From Vibrio ostreicida (GTDB lineage Bacteria; Pseudomonadota; Gammaproteobacteria; Enterobacterales; Vibrionaceae): a stretch of DNA of 64,000 nt. The notes under the pieces were generated by a model that made no database searches, was not told the DNA's origin, and saw only the letters and a list, made by a program, of their open reading frames with translations. Positions 7,653 to 17,835 of the stretch are shown here, piece by piece. Position 1 is the stretch's first letter. Each line of letters opens with the position of its first letter. Location of the stretch: NCBI RefSeq assembly GCF_013074385.2, contig NZ_JABEYA020000005.1:62001-126000 (forward strand). Direction: 5' to 3'. The translations under genes and the position numbers were made by a program.

Positions 7653-10538
7653 ATGTTATCAACAACAAATCGTAGTTTTAGGGCGCAGCGCACCGCGGGC
7701 AAAAGCCTGTTGGGGCTGACGATGCTTTGCTCGGGTCTCCTGTTAAACCCAATTTCTCAGGCGATGGCGAATGAGTTCAGCACAGAGGCCGTCGCTCAAT
7801 CTGAGAGTGAATACTGGAGTACGTATCAAGTCGAAATAAAGAACACAGGCGAGGATGTCACTGACATGGATCAGGCGGTGATTGAGTTTGTATTACCCGT
7901 CGCAGTCAACGATATTGGCTGGCAATCAACCGATTTGTCTTACCCTTCGTGGAGTCTCTCTCACCGGCAACAGGCCGACGGTGTTCTCCATACGGTGACT
8001 TTAACTTTCCCAAATGGAGATTGGGTCGATAGCCAATTGGCTTCACAAGAAGTTGCCAACCTTAATATTTCCTTTGGTGGCATGCTCGCAGACCTCGAGG
8101 CGTTTGAGCAATCGGTGGTCGTGACCACCGATGGTGCCGCGCCTCCACCGTCGTTTACGTTGAATATCGTATCACCTGCGCAGGACGCTAAGGTCTATAC
8201 TGGTTCCGCGGTTGACATTATCACCACAACAAAAGGTGAAGGCGCAAAAAAAATTGAGTTTTGGATCAATGATACCAAGTTAGCGGAACAGACGGCTACC
8301 GAGGGGCAATCGGATTACCAACAAGTCTGGTCACCGAGTGAAATCGGCGCAACGACGATTGTCGTGATGGCTTTTGATCAAGACGGCAACAAACTGGATC
8401 AGCAGTCGGTTACTGTCGAGGTTTCCTCGCAATCCAGCGCACCGAATCCACCGGTGATTGATTTTATTACTCCCCAAGCAGGCTCTTCTCATCAGCAGGG
8501 GACCGCCGTGGTGGTTTCTGCCAATGTGTCGGATGCAGATAATGATCTTGAGTCTGTAACCTTTTTCGCTAATCAGCAGCAAGTGTGTCGTCTTGACGCG
8601 ACCCAGACGGACCATTTTTCGTGTGACTGGACGCCGTCTTCGGCTGGTAGCGTCACCTTACGAGCGGAAGCGACGGATGCCCAGCAGCACGTCACTCACA
8701 ACCAACTGCAAGTGACGGTTACCCAAGCAGGTGAAAGTTGCGGTGACATCCCTGCCTATCAAGATGGGCAAAGTTACAGTGTCGGTGATCAAGTGACCAA
8801 CATTGGCAATATTTATTCCTGTAAAGTGGCTGGATGGTGCGGCGACCCAGTATGGGCACCAGGAGTCGGGCATCCAAATTACCCAGACGCGTGGCGAGAC
8901 GCTTGGGATGAAGTCAGTCCGTGCGATCCAAACCCCTTACCTGAAGTTGAACTGCTGTCACCTCAAGATGGAGAGAAACTGGCACCTCAACAACCCTTTA
9001 GCGTTCAAGTGGCGGCAAGCGATGATGGTCAGGTTGCCAGAGTCGACGTCCAACTCAATGGCGAAGTTGTGGCAAGCTCGACTGCGCCAGCAGAAAATGA
9101 CCACTACCTCATAACGGTGCCTGCGCAGTCTGAAGGTCAGTATACCCTAGCGGCTGTGGCGCACGATGACCAAGGTGCCAGCGCCACCACATCCCCTGTC
9201 TCCATTGCAGTGACGGATAAAGACTTGGTGGTCGCCTTGACCTCTCCGGTGGACGGGTCCAGCTTCTATGAAGGGCGTGCAATTGCGCTCAAAGCGAACG
9301 CCGAAAGTTTCGAAGGCGATGTCGAATCGGTCCAATTTTACGCCAATGGTACTCAGCTATTTAGTGATACTCAGGCTCCTTATGAGTATGAATGGTTAGG
9401 CGCTCAAGTCGGAACGTACACCGTGACCGCGAAAGCCACTAACTCGGCTCATCAGGAACAAACCTCTGCGGCGTCACAAGTGACCGTGAAAGCCAGCACT
9501 GGAGGCGGTGGTTTGGCGGCCAACTCAGACCGTTCAATCAGTTATCTGACCTCATGGGGGCTTAATGACTATGAGGCGCTATTTAACTCACAAGGCGACG
9601 GTTATCTATTGTCGTTTGGTCAATGGGATGCCAATGGCCATATTACGGTTTCAGATGGTATGTTAACGCCAACCTACAACGCGGACTGGATGGCCCCTCA
9701 ATATTTGGCTTGGTCAACGCTGAAATTTGATAACAACAATGCGTCTATGTTGGTTGCCTTCGGGGGACAAAACTATGAAAGCATGTGGGCACATCTGACT
9801 TCACCTCAGAGCCGAGAAGCGATTGCCGATGGTTTGGTTGATTTAATGAATACACCTTATCCGGTGTACAAAAAGAATCTAAAACCTGAAGAGATCGTCG
9901 GAGAATGTTTGGCGACGGACTGGCAAGGTGATTGTGATTACAGCAAGTATCAATTGGCCGGTTACGTCCAGATTGATGGTGTTGATTTTGACTTTGAAAA
10001 AGCCGCCCGTATTACTGATGAGGAAAACCAAAATCTCGCGGCCCTTATCAAGTTAGTCCGTGAAAAAGTGGCGGACCGCAAAGTGATGTCTTTAACCACC
10101 TATCATGTTGGTGCTGATCCGGTAGAGTGTCAGAATGAGACGGTATTTGAGAACTGTTCTTACATTGAACCATCAGGGCGTTCTTCACATCACGGCGAAG
10201 TCATCGGCTTACTGCAATCCGTTAAACAGGATATCGATTTTTTCAACGTGATGACCTACGATGCGGGTGAAAACTTCCTGTATGACGTCGCAATGGCGAA
10301 TTACGCCGGATACATCGGTGATAAATCTAAAGTCGTGCTTGGCAACACCATTAATAGTCAGTGGGGGCCAGATGGCAATTTCGCCGAGAGCCGTGAAAAT
10401 AATCTTGCGAGAGCACAATGGCAAAAAGAGCAGGGTTATGGCGGGTTCTTTATCTGGGCGCTAGGCTCCAACAACCAAGGTTTGAGCATGTCTGAACAAG
10501 TGTCTTACTTCAACGATATGATCAATGTCAGCCAATAA
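7653..10538 (+). CDS. Secreted multidomain GH18 chitinase
   Basis: The roughly 961-residue protein starts at ATG 7653 (AAGGATAAGG upstream). A basic start and hydrophobic core (SLLGLTMLCSGLLL) ending near QAMA-NEF form a signal peptide, so it is exported. Next come a beta-rich N-terminal module, Ig-like repeats, a CBM5/12-type chitin-binding domain (about 362-425, with conserved W and C residues such as AGWCGDPVW), more Ig-like repeats and a GGGG linker. The catalytic domain fills the last ~340 residues and has the GH18 motif DGVDFDFE (about 775-782), whose Glu is the acid catalyst. It cuts chitin outside the cell, a usual Vibrio trait. It is monocistronic with its own terminator. Confidence 0.92.
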   Translation: MLSTTNRSFRAQRTAGKSLLGLTMLCSGLLLNPISQAMANEFSTEAVAQSESEYWSTYQVEIKNTGEDVTDMDQAVIEFVLPVAVNDIGWQSTDLSYPSWSLSHRQQADGVLHTVTLTFPNGDWVDSQLASQEVANLNISFGGMLADLEAFEQSVVVTTDGAAPPPSFTLNIVSPAQDAKVYTGSAVDIITTTKGEGAKKIEFWINDTKLAEQTATEGQSDYQQVWSPSEIGATTIVVMAFDQDGNKLDQQSVTVEVSSQSSAPNPPVIDFITPQAGSSHQQGTAVVVSANVSDADNDLESVTFFANQQQVCRLDATQTDHFSCDWTPSSAGSVTLRAEATDAQQHVTHNQLQVTVTQAGESCGDIPAYQDGQSYSVGDQVTNIGNIYSCKVAGWCGDPVWAPGVGHPNYPDAWRDAWDEVSPCDPNPLPEVELLSPQDGEKLAPQQPFSVQVAASDDGQVARVDVQLNGEVVASSTAPAENDHYLITVPAQSEGQYTLAAVAHDDQGASATTSPVSIAVTDKDLVVALTSPVDGSSFYEGRAIALKANAESFEGDVESVQFYANGTQLFSDTQAPYEYEWLGAQVGTYTVTAKATNSAHQEQTSAASQVTVKASTGGGGLAANSDRSISYLTSWGLNDYEALFNSQGDGYLLSFGQWDANGHITVSDGMLTPTYNADWMAPQYLAWSTLKFDNNNASMLVAFGGQNYESMWAHLTSPQSREAIADGLVDLMNTPYPVYKKNLKPEEIVGECLATDWQGDCDYSKYQLAGYVQIDGVDFDFEKAARITDEENQNLAALIKLVREKVADRKVMSLTTYHVGADPVECQNETVFENCSYIEPSGRSSHHGEVIGLLQSVKQDIDFFNVMTYDAGENFLYDVAMANYAGYIGDKSKVVLGNTINSQWGPDGNFAESRENNLARAQWQKEQGYGGFFIWALGSNNQGLSMSEQVSYFNDMINVSQ

Positions 10539-10561
10539 GTGTTAGGTTGACGTTACCGATA

Positions 10562-10593
10562 ACAAACGGAAGGCAGTAATGCCTTCCGTTTGT
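10562..10593. terminator. Bidirectional terminator between chitinase and ltaE
   Basis: A perfect 14-bp stem, ACAAACGGAAGGCA / TGCCTTCCGTTTGT with a GTAA loop, lies between the convergent chitinase and ltaE stops. It can serve both strands. Confidence 0.85.
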
Positions 10594-10598
10594 CTGAC

Positions 10599-11603
10599 TT
10601 ACAAATAAGCGCTCAGCTTTTTGACCAAGGTGTGGATATCCGCTTCAGTAATATCTTTGTGAGTGACAAAACGCACCGGATTGCCTGGAGAAACCAAGAT
10701 GCCATCCTCGCTTAGGCGGCGGGTAATATCGTTGATGGCAATGCTTGCGTCTAATTTTGCAAATACGATATTCGTTTGGACGTGGTCTGGATTCACGTTA
10801 AATCCGTTGAGGTCGCTCAGTGCCACCGCCAAACGTTTTGCGTTGGCATGGTCGGTTTTGAGTTGCTCAACTTGTTCGGTCAGAGCGAGCTTACCTGCGG
10901 CGGCCAAAATGCCAGCCTGACGCATACCGCCTCCGAGCATTTTCCGTAAACGACGAGCCTTGTTGATGTAAGCTTGGCTGCCGAGGAGCAATGAACCGAT
11001 CGGCGCAGAAAGCCCTTTCGATAGGCAGATGGTCATTGAATCAAAGTGCTGGGCGATCGCCTGAATGTCAACATCCAATGCGACGGCAGCATTGTATGCG
11101 CGGGCACCGTCAAGATGCAGTGCCAGCCCATGTTGGTCGACAAATTGACGCGCCTTGGCAAGGTAAGATAAGGGGAGTACTTTACCATTGATGGTATTTT
11201 CAAGACTGAGCAGTTTAGTGCGGGCAAAGTGACTGTCATCTGGCTTGATGGCTGCGGCCAATTTATCAAAGTCGAGCGTACCATCGGGGTTGTTTTCGAT
11301 CGGTTGAGGTTGAATCGATCCCAGAACGGCTGCGCCACCGGCTTCGTATTTGTAGTTATGAGCTTGTTGGCCACACAAGTATTCGTCCCCGCGTTCACAA
11401 TGTGCCATCAACCCCAAAAGGTTGGCTTGGGTACCGGATGTGGTGAATAGGGCAGCCTCAAAACCATGCCGTGTCGCTGCCCATTGTTCTAAGTCATTGA
11501 CCGTAGGGTCGTCACCATAGACGTCATCGCCGACCAACGCGTTGGCCATGGCATCTCGCATGGCTTGAGTGGGTCGAGTGACGGTGTCAGAACGAAAATC
11601 CAT
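10599..11603 (-). CDS. ltaE: Low-specificity L-threonine aldolase
   Basis: This PLP enzyme splits threonine and allo-threonine into glycine and acetaldehyde. From ATG 11603 (GGAGAA upstream) the protein has 334 residues, the normal length, and opens with MDFRSDTVTRPTQAM, typical of LtaE. The PLP-binding lysine lies in LSKGLSAP (about residue 197), and HLDGARAYNA carries the Asp that contacts the pyridine ring. The Nudix gene upstream ends only 11 bases before this start, so the two are probably co-transcribed. Confidence 0.9.
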   Translation of the reverse strand: MDFRSDTVTRPTQAMRDAMANALVGDDVYGDDPTVNDLEQWAATRHGFEAALFTTSGTQANLLGLMAHCERGDEYLCGQQAHNYKYEAGGAAVLGSIQPQPIENNPDGTLDFDKLAAAIKPDDSHFARTKLLSLENTINGKVLPLSYLAKARQFVDQHGLALHLDGARAYNAAVALDVDIQAIAQHFDSMTICLSKGLSAPIGSLLLGSQAYINKARRLRKMLGGGMRQAGILAAAGKLALTEQVEQLKTDHANAKRLAVALSDLNGFNVNPDHVQTNIVFAKLDASIAINDITRRLSEDGILVSPGNPVRFVTHKDITEADIHTLVKKLSAYL

Positions 11604-11614
11604 ATTGATTTCTC

Positions 11615-12139
11615 CTATAAAAATTGGCACAGCCTAGCTTTACTTAGGCAGGCAATGGTTTTGGCATCGGTGATCTCACCATCAATGATTTTTTGTTCTA
11701 CGTCATTGATGGATAGGGACATCACCTCGATCACTTCATCGTCATCGCAAGTCTGGAGTGTTGTTCTAGACAGGCCTTTGGCCACAAACAAGGTTTGGAT
11801 CTCATCACAAATGCCAGCCATTGGTGTGATTTTACCCAGTGAGGTGAGCGTTTCGGCGTGGTAACCGGTTTCCTCGGCGAGTTCTCGTAAGGCGCACAGT
11901 TCAGCCGGTTCGCCCTGCTCAATCGTGCCTGCAGGCAGTTCAATCAGCCATTTTTTCAGCGAAGGGCGATATTGATTAATCAGAATGATATGGCCATCTT
12001 GATCTATGGGCAAAATGACCGCAGCGCCAGGATGGGAGAGTGTTGTGTGCGTAATGTTTTTTCCGTTAGGCAGTGTTACCTTCTCTTCTTGAAGAGAAAT
12101 ACCTTTCCAAGCGTGCAAAATATTCAAAGGTTTATTCAT
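11615..12139 (-). CDS. Nudix hydrolase, ADP-ribose pyrophosphatase-like
   Basis: The 174-residue protein contains a Nudix box, GTIEQGEPAEL followed by CALRELAEETGY, matching GX5EX7REUXEEXGU. The preceding YRPSLKKWLIELPAG is typical of ADP-sugar pyrophosphatases that cleave ADP-ribose to AMP and ribose-5-phosphate. It is cytoplasmic. It is the first gene of a probable two-gene operon with ltaE. The true substrate cannot be read from the sequence. Confidence 0.85.
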   Translation of the reverse strand: MNKPLNILHAWKGISLQEEKVTLPNGKNITHTTLSHPGAAVILPIDQDGHIILINQYRPSLKKWLIELPAGTIEQGEPAELCALRELAEETGYHAETLTSLGKITPMAGICDEIQTLFVAKGLSRTTLQTCDDDEVIEVMSLSINDVEQKIIDGEITDAKTIACLSKARLCQFL

Positions 12140-12412
12140 AGTATTATTATATTTACCCGTGTTTCTACGACTTAAAGTCAGGTTACAGACTCTATAAGGC
12201 GAATGAAAGATCAGACGTGAAAATGCACGTACCGAAACGCCTTCGCAGTGATTGATGTCTCATATTTGAAAACATTGTTTTCATTGAGTGACTTAGCAGT
12301 ATTTTATGCTATTAATGTGGGTCAAAATTACAAATTCAACTTGTAACAAAATGATAGCAAATGTATAAATTTATATATGTTTGTGTTTTGGCCAACGTTG
12401 TAGGAGCGCAGT

Positions 12413-14053
12413 ATGATAAGCCCCAATCAAGTCTCCCATTCCCAAAAAGCGCTACTCTCTGAACGTATCAATAAGCTAGCCGAGGCCCTCTCAGACGGGG
12501 TGTACGAAAGAGAAAGTACCATTAAGCTATGCCTTCTTGCAGCGTTGTGCGGTGAAAGCGTTTTTCTGCTTGGCCCTCCTGGTATCGCGAAAAGCCTCAT
12601 CGCTAAACGTTTAATCCAAGCCTTTGATAACGCGTCCTATTTTGAATACCTAATGACTCGATTTTCAACCCCTGAAGAAGTGTTCGGACCACTTAGCATT
12701 CAGGAATTAAAAGATAACGGACGGTATGTCCGTCTGACTGAAGGCTATCTGCCGACCGCTCAGGTGGTCTTCTTAGATGAAATCTGGAAAGCCGGCCCGG
12801 CGATCCTGAATACCTTGCTGACGGTCGTTAATGAAAAAACGTTCAAAAACGGCAGTGACATTGAACCTGTACCCATGCGTCTTCTGGTGACGGCCTCCAA
12901 TGAGCTACCCGATGAAGACAGCGGGTTAGACGCTCTCTACGATCGCATGTTGGTGCGCGTTTTCGTCAACCGTATCCAGAATAAAAATAATTTCAAATCA
13001 ATGCTGACAGTCGGGACTAATCAGGAAGCGGTGATCCCCGAAGGTTTAGCTATCACCGCACAAGAGTATCATCTCTGGCAATCTCAACTGGACCAACTAG
13101 ACATTAGCGATGATGTGTTCGAAAAACTCTACACGCTCAAACAGAATTTGGAGCAGGCGTCGTTAGACACGGACTTTTACGTGTCTGACCGACGGTGGAA
13201 AAAAGCAGTCAAGCTTCTCAAGGCAAGCGCCTACTTTAATGGCCGTGATGAAATTAACCCGTTGGACTTGTTATTGCTTCAGGATTGTTTGTGGAATGGA
13301 CCAGAATCTCTCGATTTGGTTCGTGAAGTAGTGAAAACGTTCGCACTTAATCATGCCTTTGATCAGGAGGAAGTCGAACAACAAATACGCTTGTGTAAAG
13401 AAGAAATGATCGAGGTACAAGAAGAAATCGAAACCGAATTTGGTATTGAATTGTCAACAGAATCGACCACGGGCCTGCGCAAGAAAACGGTTTATCGTTT
13501 TGACGTCACAGGGGCAAAAAGCCATAAAGTCGGTAACACAACGGATCTGGTCAAGCTGGTTCTACTGCAAAGCAATATGTCGGTTTCAGAGTCAGAAAAA
13601 GGCGATAGCCGCTGGGTATATGTGCCGAGAAATGAGCTTGAACAGGTCATAAAAGAAGGGCATGGGGACGCCTACGGCTATGTCAATCAAAATACCCATT
13701 TGTGTCGATTGAGATTTGATCTAGATGCGAACAATAAGCTGGTCATGAAAGACATTGCCAATCGAGCCGTCTTGGTTGCGGTCGTGACCGCTAAGGGCTT
13801 GGACGACAGCCTCTATCAAAGTTGGCTCGCAAAATCTGAGCAAGCATTCACTCAGCTCAATGAGGCAGATCACCACTTACTCAAAGTGCGCAGCCAATTT
13901 CACGGCGCCTTACCTCATGGATTCATTGACCCACAGTTACCCAGAGCCATGGAAGCGAGTTTACAACAGTTACAACATCGTCTGGAATCCAGTAAAACAG
14001 AGTGTGAACGGACCTTGCTGCGATTTAGAAATCTGAATCAATACTTTGCCTAA
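12413..14053 (+). CDS. ravA: MoxR-type AAA+ ATPase RavA
   Basis: The 546-residue protein has Walker A GPPGIAKS (about 54-61) and Walker B VVFLDEI (about 117-123), followed by the MoxR-type lid and a beta-rich C-terminal region that in E. coli RavA binds the lysine decarboxylase LdcI. RavA with ViaA acts as a chaperone on respiratory complexes and sensitises cells to aminoglycosides. It lies 9 bases before viaA, the standard operon. An AT-rich 270-base gap upstream holds the promoter. Confidence 0.93.
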   Translation: MISPNQVSHSQKALLSERINKLAEALSDGVYERESTIKLCLLAALCGESVFLLGPPGIAKSLIAKRLIQAFDNASYFEYLMTRFSTPEEVFGPLSIQELKDNGRYVRLTEGYLPTAQVVFLDEIWKAGPAILNTLLTVVNEKTFKNGSDIEPVPMRLLVTASNELPDEDSGLDALYDRMLVRVFVNRIQNKNNFKSMLTVGTNQEAVIPEGLAITAQEYHLWQSQLDQLDISDDVFEKLYTLKQNLEQASLDTDFYVSDRRWKKAVKLLKASAYFNGRDEINPLDLLLLQDCLWNGPESLDLVREVVKTFALNHAFDQEEVEQQIRLCKEEMIEVQEEIETEFGIELSTESTTGLRKKTVYRFDVTGAKSHKVGNTTDLVKLVLLQSNMSVSESEKGDSRWVYVPRNELEQVIKEGHGDAYGYVNQNTHLCRLRFDLDANNKLVMKDIANRAVLVAVVTAKGLDDSLYQSWLAKSEQAFTQLNEADHHLLKVRSQFHGALPHGFIDPQLPRAMEASLQQLQHRLESSKTECERTLLRFRNLNQYFA

Positions 14054-14062
14054 GGAAATGCC

Positions 14063-15508
14063 ATGTTAGGAGCAGACGGCCTCAACCTCGCTTTAATGAT
14101 TGCCGATTCAGGCATCATTGATTCTGCGGTGAATGATCTTTTGGCGCGCTCACAGGTGATGGCGATTACAGAGAACAGAGGCGTCAAATCCAAGGTTAAA
14201 AATCACCTGCTTAAATGGCGAGGTCAGGTGAAAAAACGCCTGACAAAGGTCTGTGAAACCGAGCGCTTCCAGCAGGAATTAGCGCTCTATCAAGAGGTCA
14301 TTTACTGGGATGAGGCGACCTTTTTTACCTCCCTACCTGACTTGATTAAACAACTCGAATGGCATTCTGCGTTTTATCTTCAGGCGCGTAGATTGATCGA
14401 AAAAAACAAAGGCATCAATAACCCGATGTTCCCTCATTATTTTTGTGATCAGTGGTACAAAAGTTTGTCGGATGCGATTCGTCAGGCGCAGGTCAGCGAA
14501 CTTGAGGTGAGCAAAGAAAAAGTCCTTAACGACCTCTATCAGCGAATGGAAACCATGAAAAACATGGATAAGCTGAGTGAACAGGGCGATGAGAAAAGCA
14601 CTGGACGTTTGTGGGATATGGCCGCAGCCAAACTCAGCAAAAGCGATCTGTCTGTGATGAAACGCCACGCTGAATTTCTGCAGAAGAACGCCAATTTACA
14701 GGCGATCGCAGAAAATTTGGGGAGGATGGCCAGTCAGGTAGAAGATCCCGAGTTAAACAAGGCGCCGGCGGAAGAACTACGAGTGGTCGAAGCGATCTCG
14801 GATGAAGCGACCGATGATATTGTCGGCATTTATCAAAGTGATGACCTCAACAAGCTATTGCCTAACGAAACCTTATTTCTCGCTTACCCTGAATTGGAAG
14901 TCGTGTTCTACAAGCACCTCTTGGATAAACGTTTAATGAATTACCGAATGCAGGGTAAATCTCGAACGCTACGTAAAATTAAAGCGCAACAACCTGAGCA
15001 TCAGAGTGCGGATGTCGATAAAGGCCCGTTTATCGTGTGCGTTGACGCGTCGGGTTCCATGAGTGGTTTTCCTGAACAGTGTGCTAAGGCCATGGCCTAT
15101 GCTCTAATGCAAATCGCGCTCGCGGAAGATCGAGAATGTTTTGTGATTCTATTTTCGACTGAGCAAATTACCTATCAGTTGACTAAGCAAGACGGTCTTA
15201 GGGAAGCCAGTGACTTTCTCACCTACTCGTTTCACGGCGGGACCGATCTTGAGCCGGTGTTGCTCAAATCGATTGAACTGATGCAGGGAGAGCGTTACAA
15301 GAACGCCGATATGGTCGTGATTTCTGACTTTATTGCACCGAAACAGTCCCAACAAATGCAAGATAAGGTCGCGCAGCTCAAACAGCAAAAAAACCGCTTT
15401 CACGCATTAAGTTTATCCAAATATGGTAATCCACAACTCATGTCGATGTTCAGCCACTGTTGGGCGTACCATCCGGGACTCATCGGTCGAATGGTCAAAC
15501 GATGGTAA
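14063..15508 (+). CDS. viaA: VWA-domain partner ViaA
   Basis: The 481-residue protein has a charged helical N-terminal two-thirds and a C-terminal von Willebrand A domain. The metal-binding DxSxS motif is DASGSMS (about residues 327-333), followed by the TDLEP threonine site. ViaA works with the ATPase encoded just upstream and stimulates it. Length and gene order match the E. coli pair. Confidence 0.93.
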   Translation: MLGADGLNLALMIADSGIIDSAVNDLLARSQVMAITENRGVKSKVKNHLLKWRGQVKKRLTKVCETERFQQELALYQEVIYWDEATFFTSLPDLIKQLEWHSAFYLQARRLIEKNKGINNPMFPHYFCDQWYKSLSDAIRQAQVSELEVSKEKVLNDLYQRMETMKNMDKLSEQGDEKSTGRLWDMAAAKLSKSDLSVMKRHAEFLQKNANLQAIAENLGRMASQVEDPELNKAPAEELRVVEAISDEATDDIVGIYQSDDLNKLLPNETLFLAYPELEVVFYKHLLDKRLMNYRMQGKSRTLRKIKAQQPEHQSADVDKGPFIVCVDASGSMSGFPEQCAKAMAYALMQIALAEDRECFVILFSTEQITYQLTKQDGLREASDFLTYSFHGGTDLEPVLLKSIELMQGERYKNADMVVISDFIAPKQSQQMQDKVAQLKQQKNRFHALSLSKYGNPQLMSMFSHCWAYHPGLIGRMVKRW

Positions 15509-15544
15509 CAGGGCAACCAAGCTCTGGTCGGCAAAATCGTCCAG

Positions 15545-15850
15545 TTAAGCGATAGGCTGCTGAGTCAAGCATTGGCGACACAAGCACGCTTTCTGTGACG
15601 AGGTGGCCTCACGGACATCGAGAGAATAACACCAACAGGTCGATTTCCCTTCTTGGATATCGCACTGAGCTGATTGACCACATGATGGGCACGAGTGCGT
15701 GCTGGTGCGTCTGTCCAATGCATCCATCACATTGGCTCTTTGTGAGTCAGACAACGCCGACCAACGGACGATTTCATCGACGGTTCTATAGCAACCACTG
15801 CAGATCCCACCGTTATTTTTACATGCTGCAATACAAGGCGTTTTCAACAT
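15545..15850 (-). CDS. DUF1289 / cysteine-rich CWC protein
   Basis: The 101-residue protein joins two small cysteine modules. The N-terminal half, TPCIAACKNNGGICSGCYRT with a following WSALSDSQR, is a DUF1289 domain. The C-terminal half has CPSCGQSAQCD and CWCYSLD, the cysteine-rich CWC pattern. Both are presumed metal sites; the function is unknown. It converges on viaA. Confidence 0.75.
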   Translation of the reverse strand: MLKTPCIAACKNNGGICSGCYRTVDEIVRWSALSDSQRANVMDALDRRTSTHSCPSCGQSAQCDIQEGKSTCWCYSLDVREATSSQKACLCRQCLTQQPIA

Positions 15851-15923
15851 TATCTTCCAAGTTATTCATTTGAAGCGGAACTATACCTAAGTAAAAGGCA
15901 AACAACAAAGTCTTCATTTACTT

Positions 15924-15942
15924 GATAATGATTCGTATTAGT
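15924..15942. promoter_or_regulatory. Possible Fur box
   Basis: GATAATGAT followed by TCGTATTAGT matches about 13 of 19 positions of the Fur consensus, with the left half perfect. It sits about 45 bases upstream of a small membrane protein start. The right half is poor, so this is only a suggestion. Confidence 0.3.
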
Positions 15943-15984
15943 GTTTAATATAATGAATAACTCTTATCAAAAAGTAGTGTGTTA

Positions 15985-16245
15985 ATGATGGCTTTGCTCG
16001 CGGCAGCGTTATTTATGGTGGGACTCGGAGTTAAGATAGGCGTTTCCTACTTAAACATTGGTTTATGGATCATGATCATGCTGTTGGTCAGCGGTTTTTT
16101 GGCCAACATCGGATTGCACGTGGTGGTCTCCTTGTTTGTGCTATCTCCCTTTCTGATCAAAATGAATAAAGCGCCTCTTGCTGGGCAACTCTATGGCTTA
16201 TGTGTGATTGTTCCCGCTTTGATGCTGTGGATAGATACTATCTGA
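15985..16245 (+). CDS. Small membrane protein of unknown function
   Basis: A protein of about 86 residues made of three hydrophobic segments (roughly 3-20, 24-55 and 65-85). Start choice is open: GTG 15979, ATG 15985 or ATG 15988, none with a clear ribosome site. Its last 8 bases overlap the convergent transporter gene. I do not recognise the family. Confidence 0.5.
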   Translation: MMALLAAALFMVGLGVKIGVSYLNIGLWIMIMLLVSGFLANIGLHVVVSLFVLSPFLIKMNKAPLAGQLYGLCVIVPALMLWIDTI

Positions 16246-17161
16246 ATTTAGGCGGCTGATAGAGTAAAGAAGCGTCATTGCGAACAAAAATATTACTGGC
16301 CACCAAGCTACCGATACACACCAGACAAAGTGCCAACCACCCCAATGGAGAAGGCTGTTCGTTGAGAAATGTCATGGCGAGTAAGGTGGCGATCAAAGGG
16401 GTTGTTGCGCCAAAGGCCGCGGTCCGCTCTGCGCCCAGTACTGATATAGCGTGAAGGTAGGTCACCGCTGAAATTAATCCCGCTCCGACCCCTTGTAAGG
16501 TAATGTGGCCGAGCAGAGCCTGCCATGGCCAGTCAAGCACACTGATGGTAGACAGATGGCTGTCAAGTACACCAGTCCCTATCAGGCTCAAAAGCGACAA
16601 GGTTGATAGCAAGGACATCAAGCCTGCAGCAACCAGAGGATTGAGATTGGAAACCCGAGCACAAATGGTATATATCGCCCACATCATGCTGCCAAGCAGA
16701 AACAGCAGGTAACCTGTCATCAGATATTCTTGTGCGGAGGCCATGCCTTGATAAATAAACGTTGCGATACCACTGACGACCAAAGCCAAACCGATCATCC
16801 GATGAGAACTCAGTGGCTGGTTAAAAAACACCACTGCGATCGCCGACACAAATAAGGGTAGGGTGCCGGGGATCAAGGCGCTGCCATCAGAGACTGGGGC
16901 AAAGTGCATGCCTGTACCCGCGACAAGAATATAGGGTAAACCACTGCCGACAAACATGCCGACCAAATAGCGCCTAGGAACTCGGAAGATGGGTTTCAAT
17001 GAGCGAATAACCAGCGGCAACAACACGAAACAAGGGACCAAAAATCGAGTCAGAGCAATGTCGGCGGTAGTGAGATCAGAGTGAGCGCCGCTGCGCAGTG
17101 ACAGAAAAAAACCAGACCAGAGTAACAAGGTGGCAAACATTGCCAAATAACCAGAAACCAT
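16238..17161 (-). CDS. EamA/DMT-family membrane transporter
   Basis: The 307-residue protein has ten predicted membrane segments in two five-helix halves, the EamA layout of the drug/metabolite transporter superfamily (exporters of amino acids or metabolites). It is divergent from an Lrp/AsnC regulator with a 142-base shared gap, a common pairing in which the regulator controls the exporter. The substrate cannot be told. Confidence 0.85.
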   Translation of the reverse strand: MVSGYLAMFATLLLWSGFFLSLRSGAHSDLTTADIALTRFLVPCFVLLPLVIRSLKPIFRVPRRYLVGMFVGSGLPYILVAGTGMHFAPVSDGSALIPGTLPLFVSAIAVVFFNQPLSSHRMIGLALVVSGIATFIYQGMASAQEYLMTGYLLFLLGSMMWAIYTICARVSNLNPLVAAGLMSLLSTLSLLSLIGTGVLDSHLSTISVLDWPWQALLGHITLQGVGAGLISAVTYLHAISVLGAERTAAFGATTPLIATLLAMTFLNEQPSPLGWLALCLVCIGSLVASNIFVRNDASLLYQPPKFR

Positions 17162-17303
17162 AACGCAGCCAGAATAAAGAAAGTAAGGTTGCCATTATGC
17201 GCTGATTTTGAGGCTGTTTTTCGTCAAAGTGAGCTAATAATAATCTAGATATTAGTGGAAAAAAGCAATATATTAATATAATTAGCCATTTTAAGGCGCA
17301 CCC

Positions 17304-17759
17304 ATGGATAGAATCGATCACCATATTCTGAGGTTACTGCAGCAGGATGCTCGGCAGTCGACCGCTGAAATTGCTGACATTGTCGGCTTGTCCCCATCGC
17401 CCTGTGCGAGAAGAATTAAGCGCCTCGAACAGCAAGGCATCATTTCAGGGTATCGTGCCAGCCTCAATAAGCAGACAATCGGCATCGGAATGAGCGTGTT
17501 TGTCGAAGTCAGCTTAAGTAATCATCAAGCACAATCGATCGATGATTTTGAACTCGCCATCGAAGAGATGGAAGAAGTGGTCAGTGCTCATGTTGTTTCA
17601 GGGGCGTATGATTATTTGCTTGAGGTTGTTAGCCAAGATTTATCGGGCTATGAGTCATTTACTCGCGCTCTGCAGCGTCTCGATACGGTCAAGGATATCC
17701 ACACACACTTAGCGATCCGTCAGGTCAAGGAAGCTCGTCAACTGCCCGTGTTTATCTAA
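17304..17759 (+). CDS. Lrp/AsnC-family regulator
   Basis: A 151-residue protein with an N-terminal HTH (MDRIDHHILRLLQQDARQST, then IADIVGLSPSPCARRIKRL) and a C-terminal RAM ligand-binding domain. It is divergent from the EamA exporter, which it probably regulates in response to an amino acid. Confidence 0.9.
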   Translation: MDRIDHHILRLLQQDARQSTAEIADIVGLSPSPCARRIKRLEQQGIISGYRASLNKQTIGIGMSVFVEVSLSNHQAQSIDDFELAIEEMEEVVSAHVVSGAYDYLLEVVSQDLSGYESFTRALQRLDTVKDIHTHLAIRQVKEARQLPVFI

Positions 17760-17835
17760 ACTGACAGTCCTTGTCAGAAGGGCGTAACGTGAAAATAGCC
17801 TCGGTGGCCGAATTTCGGGTTTGCCTTGGTGGGCA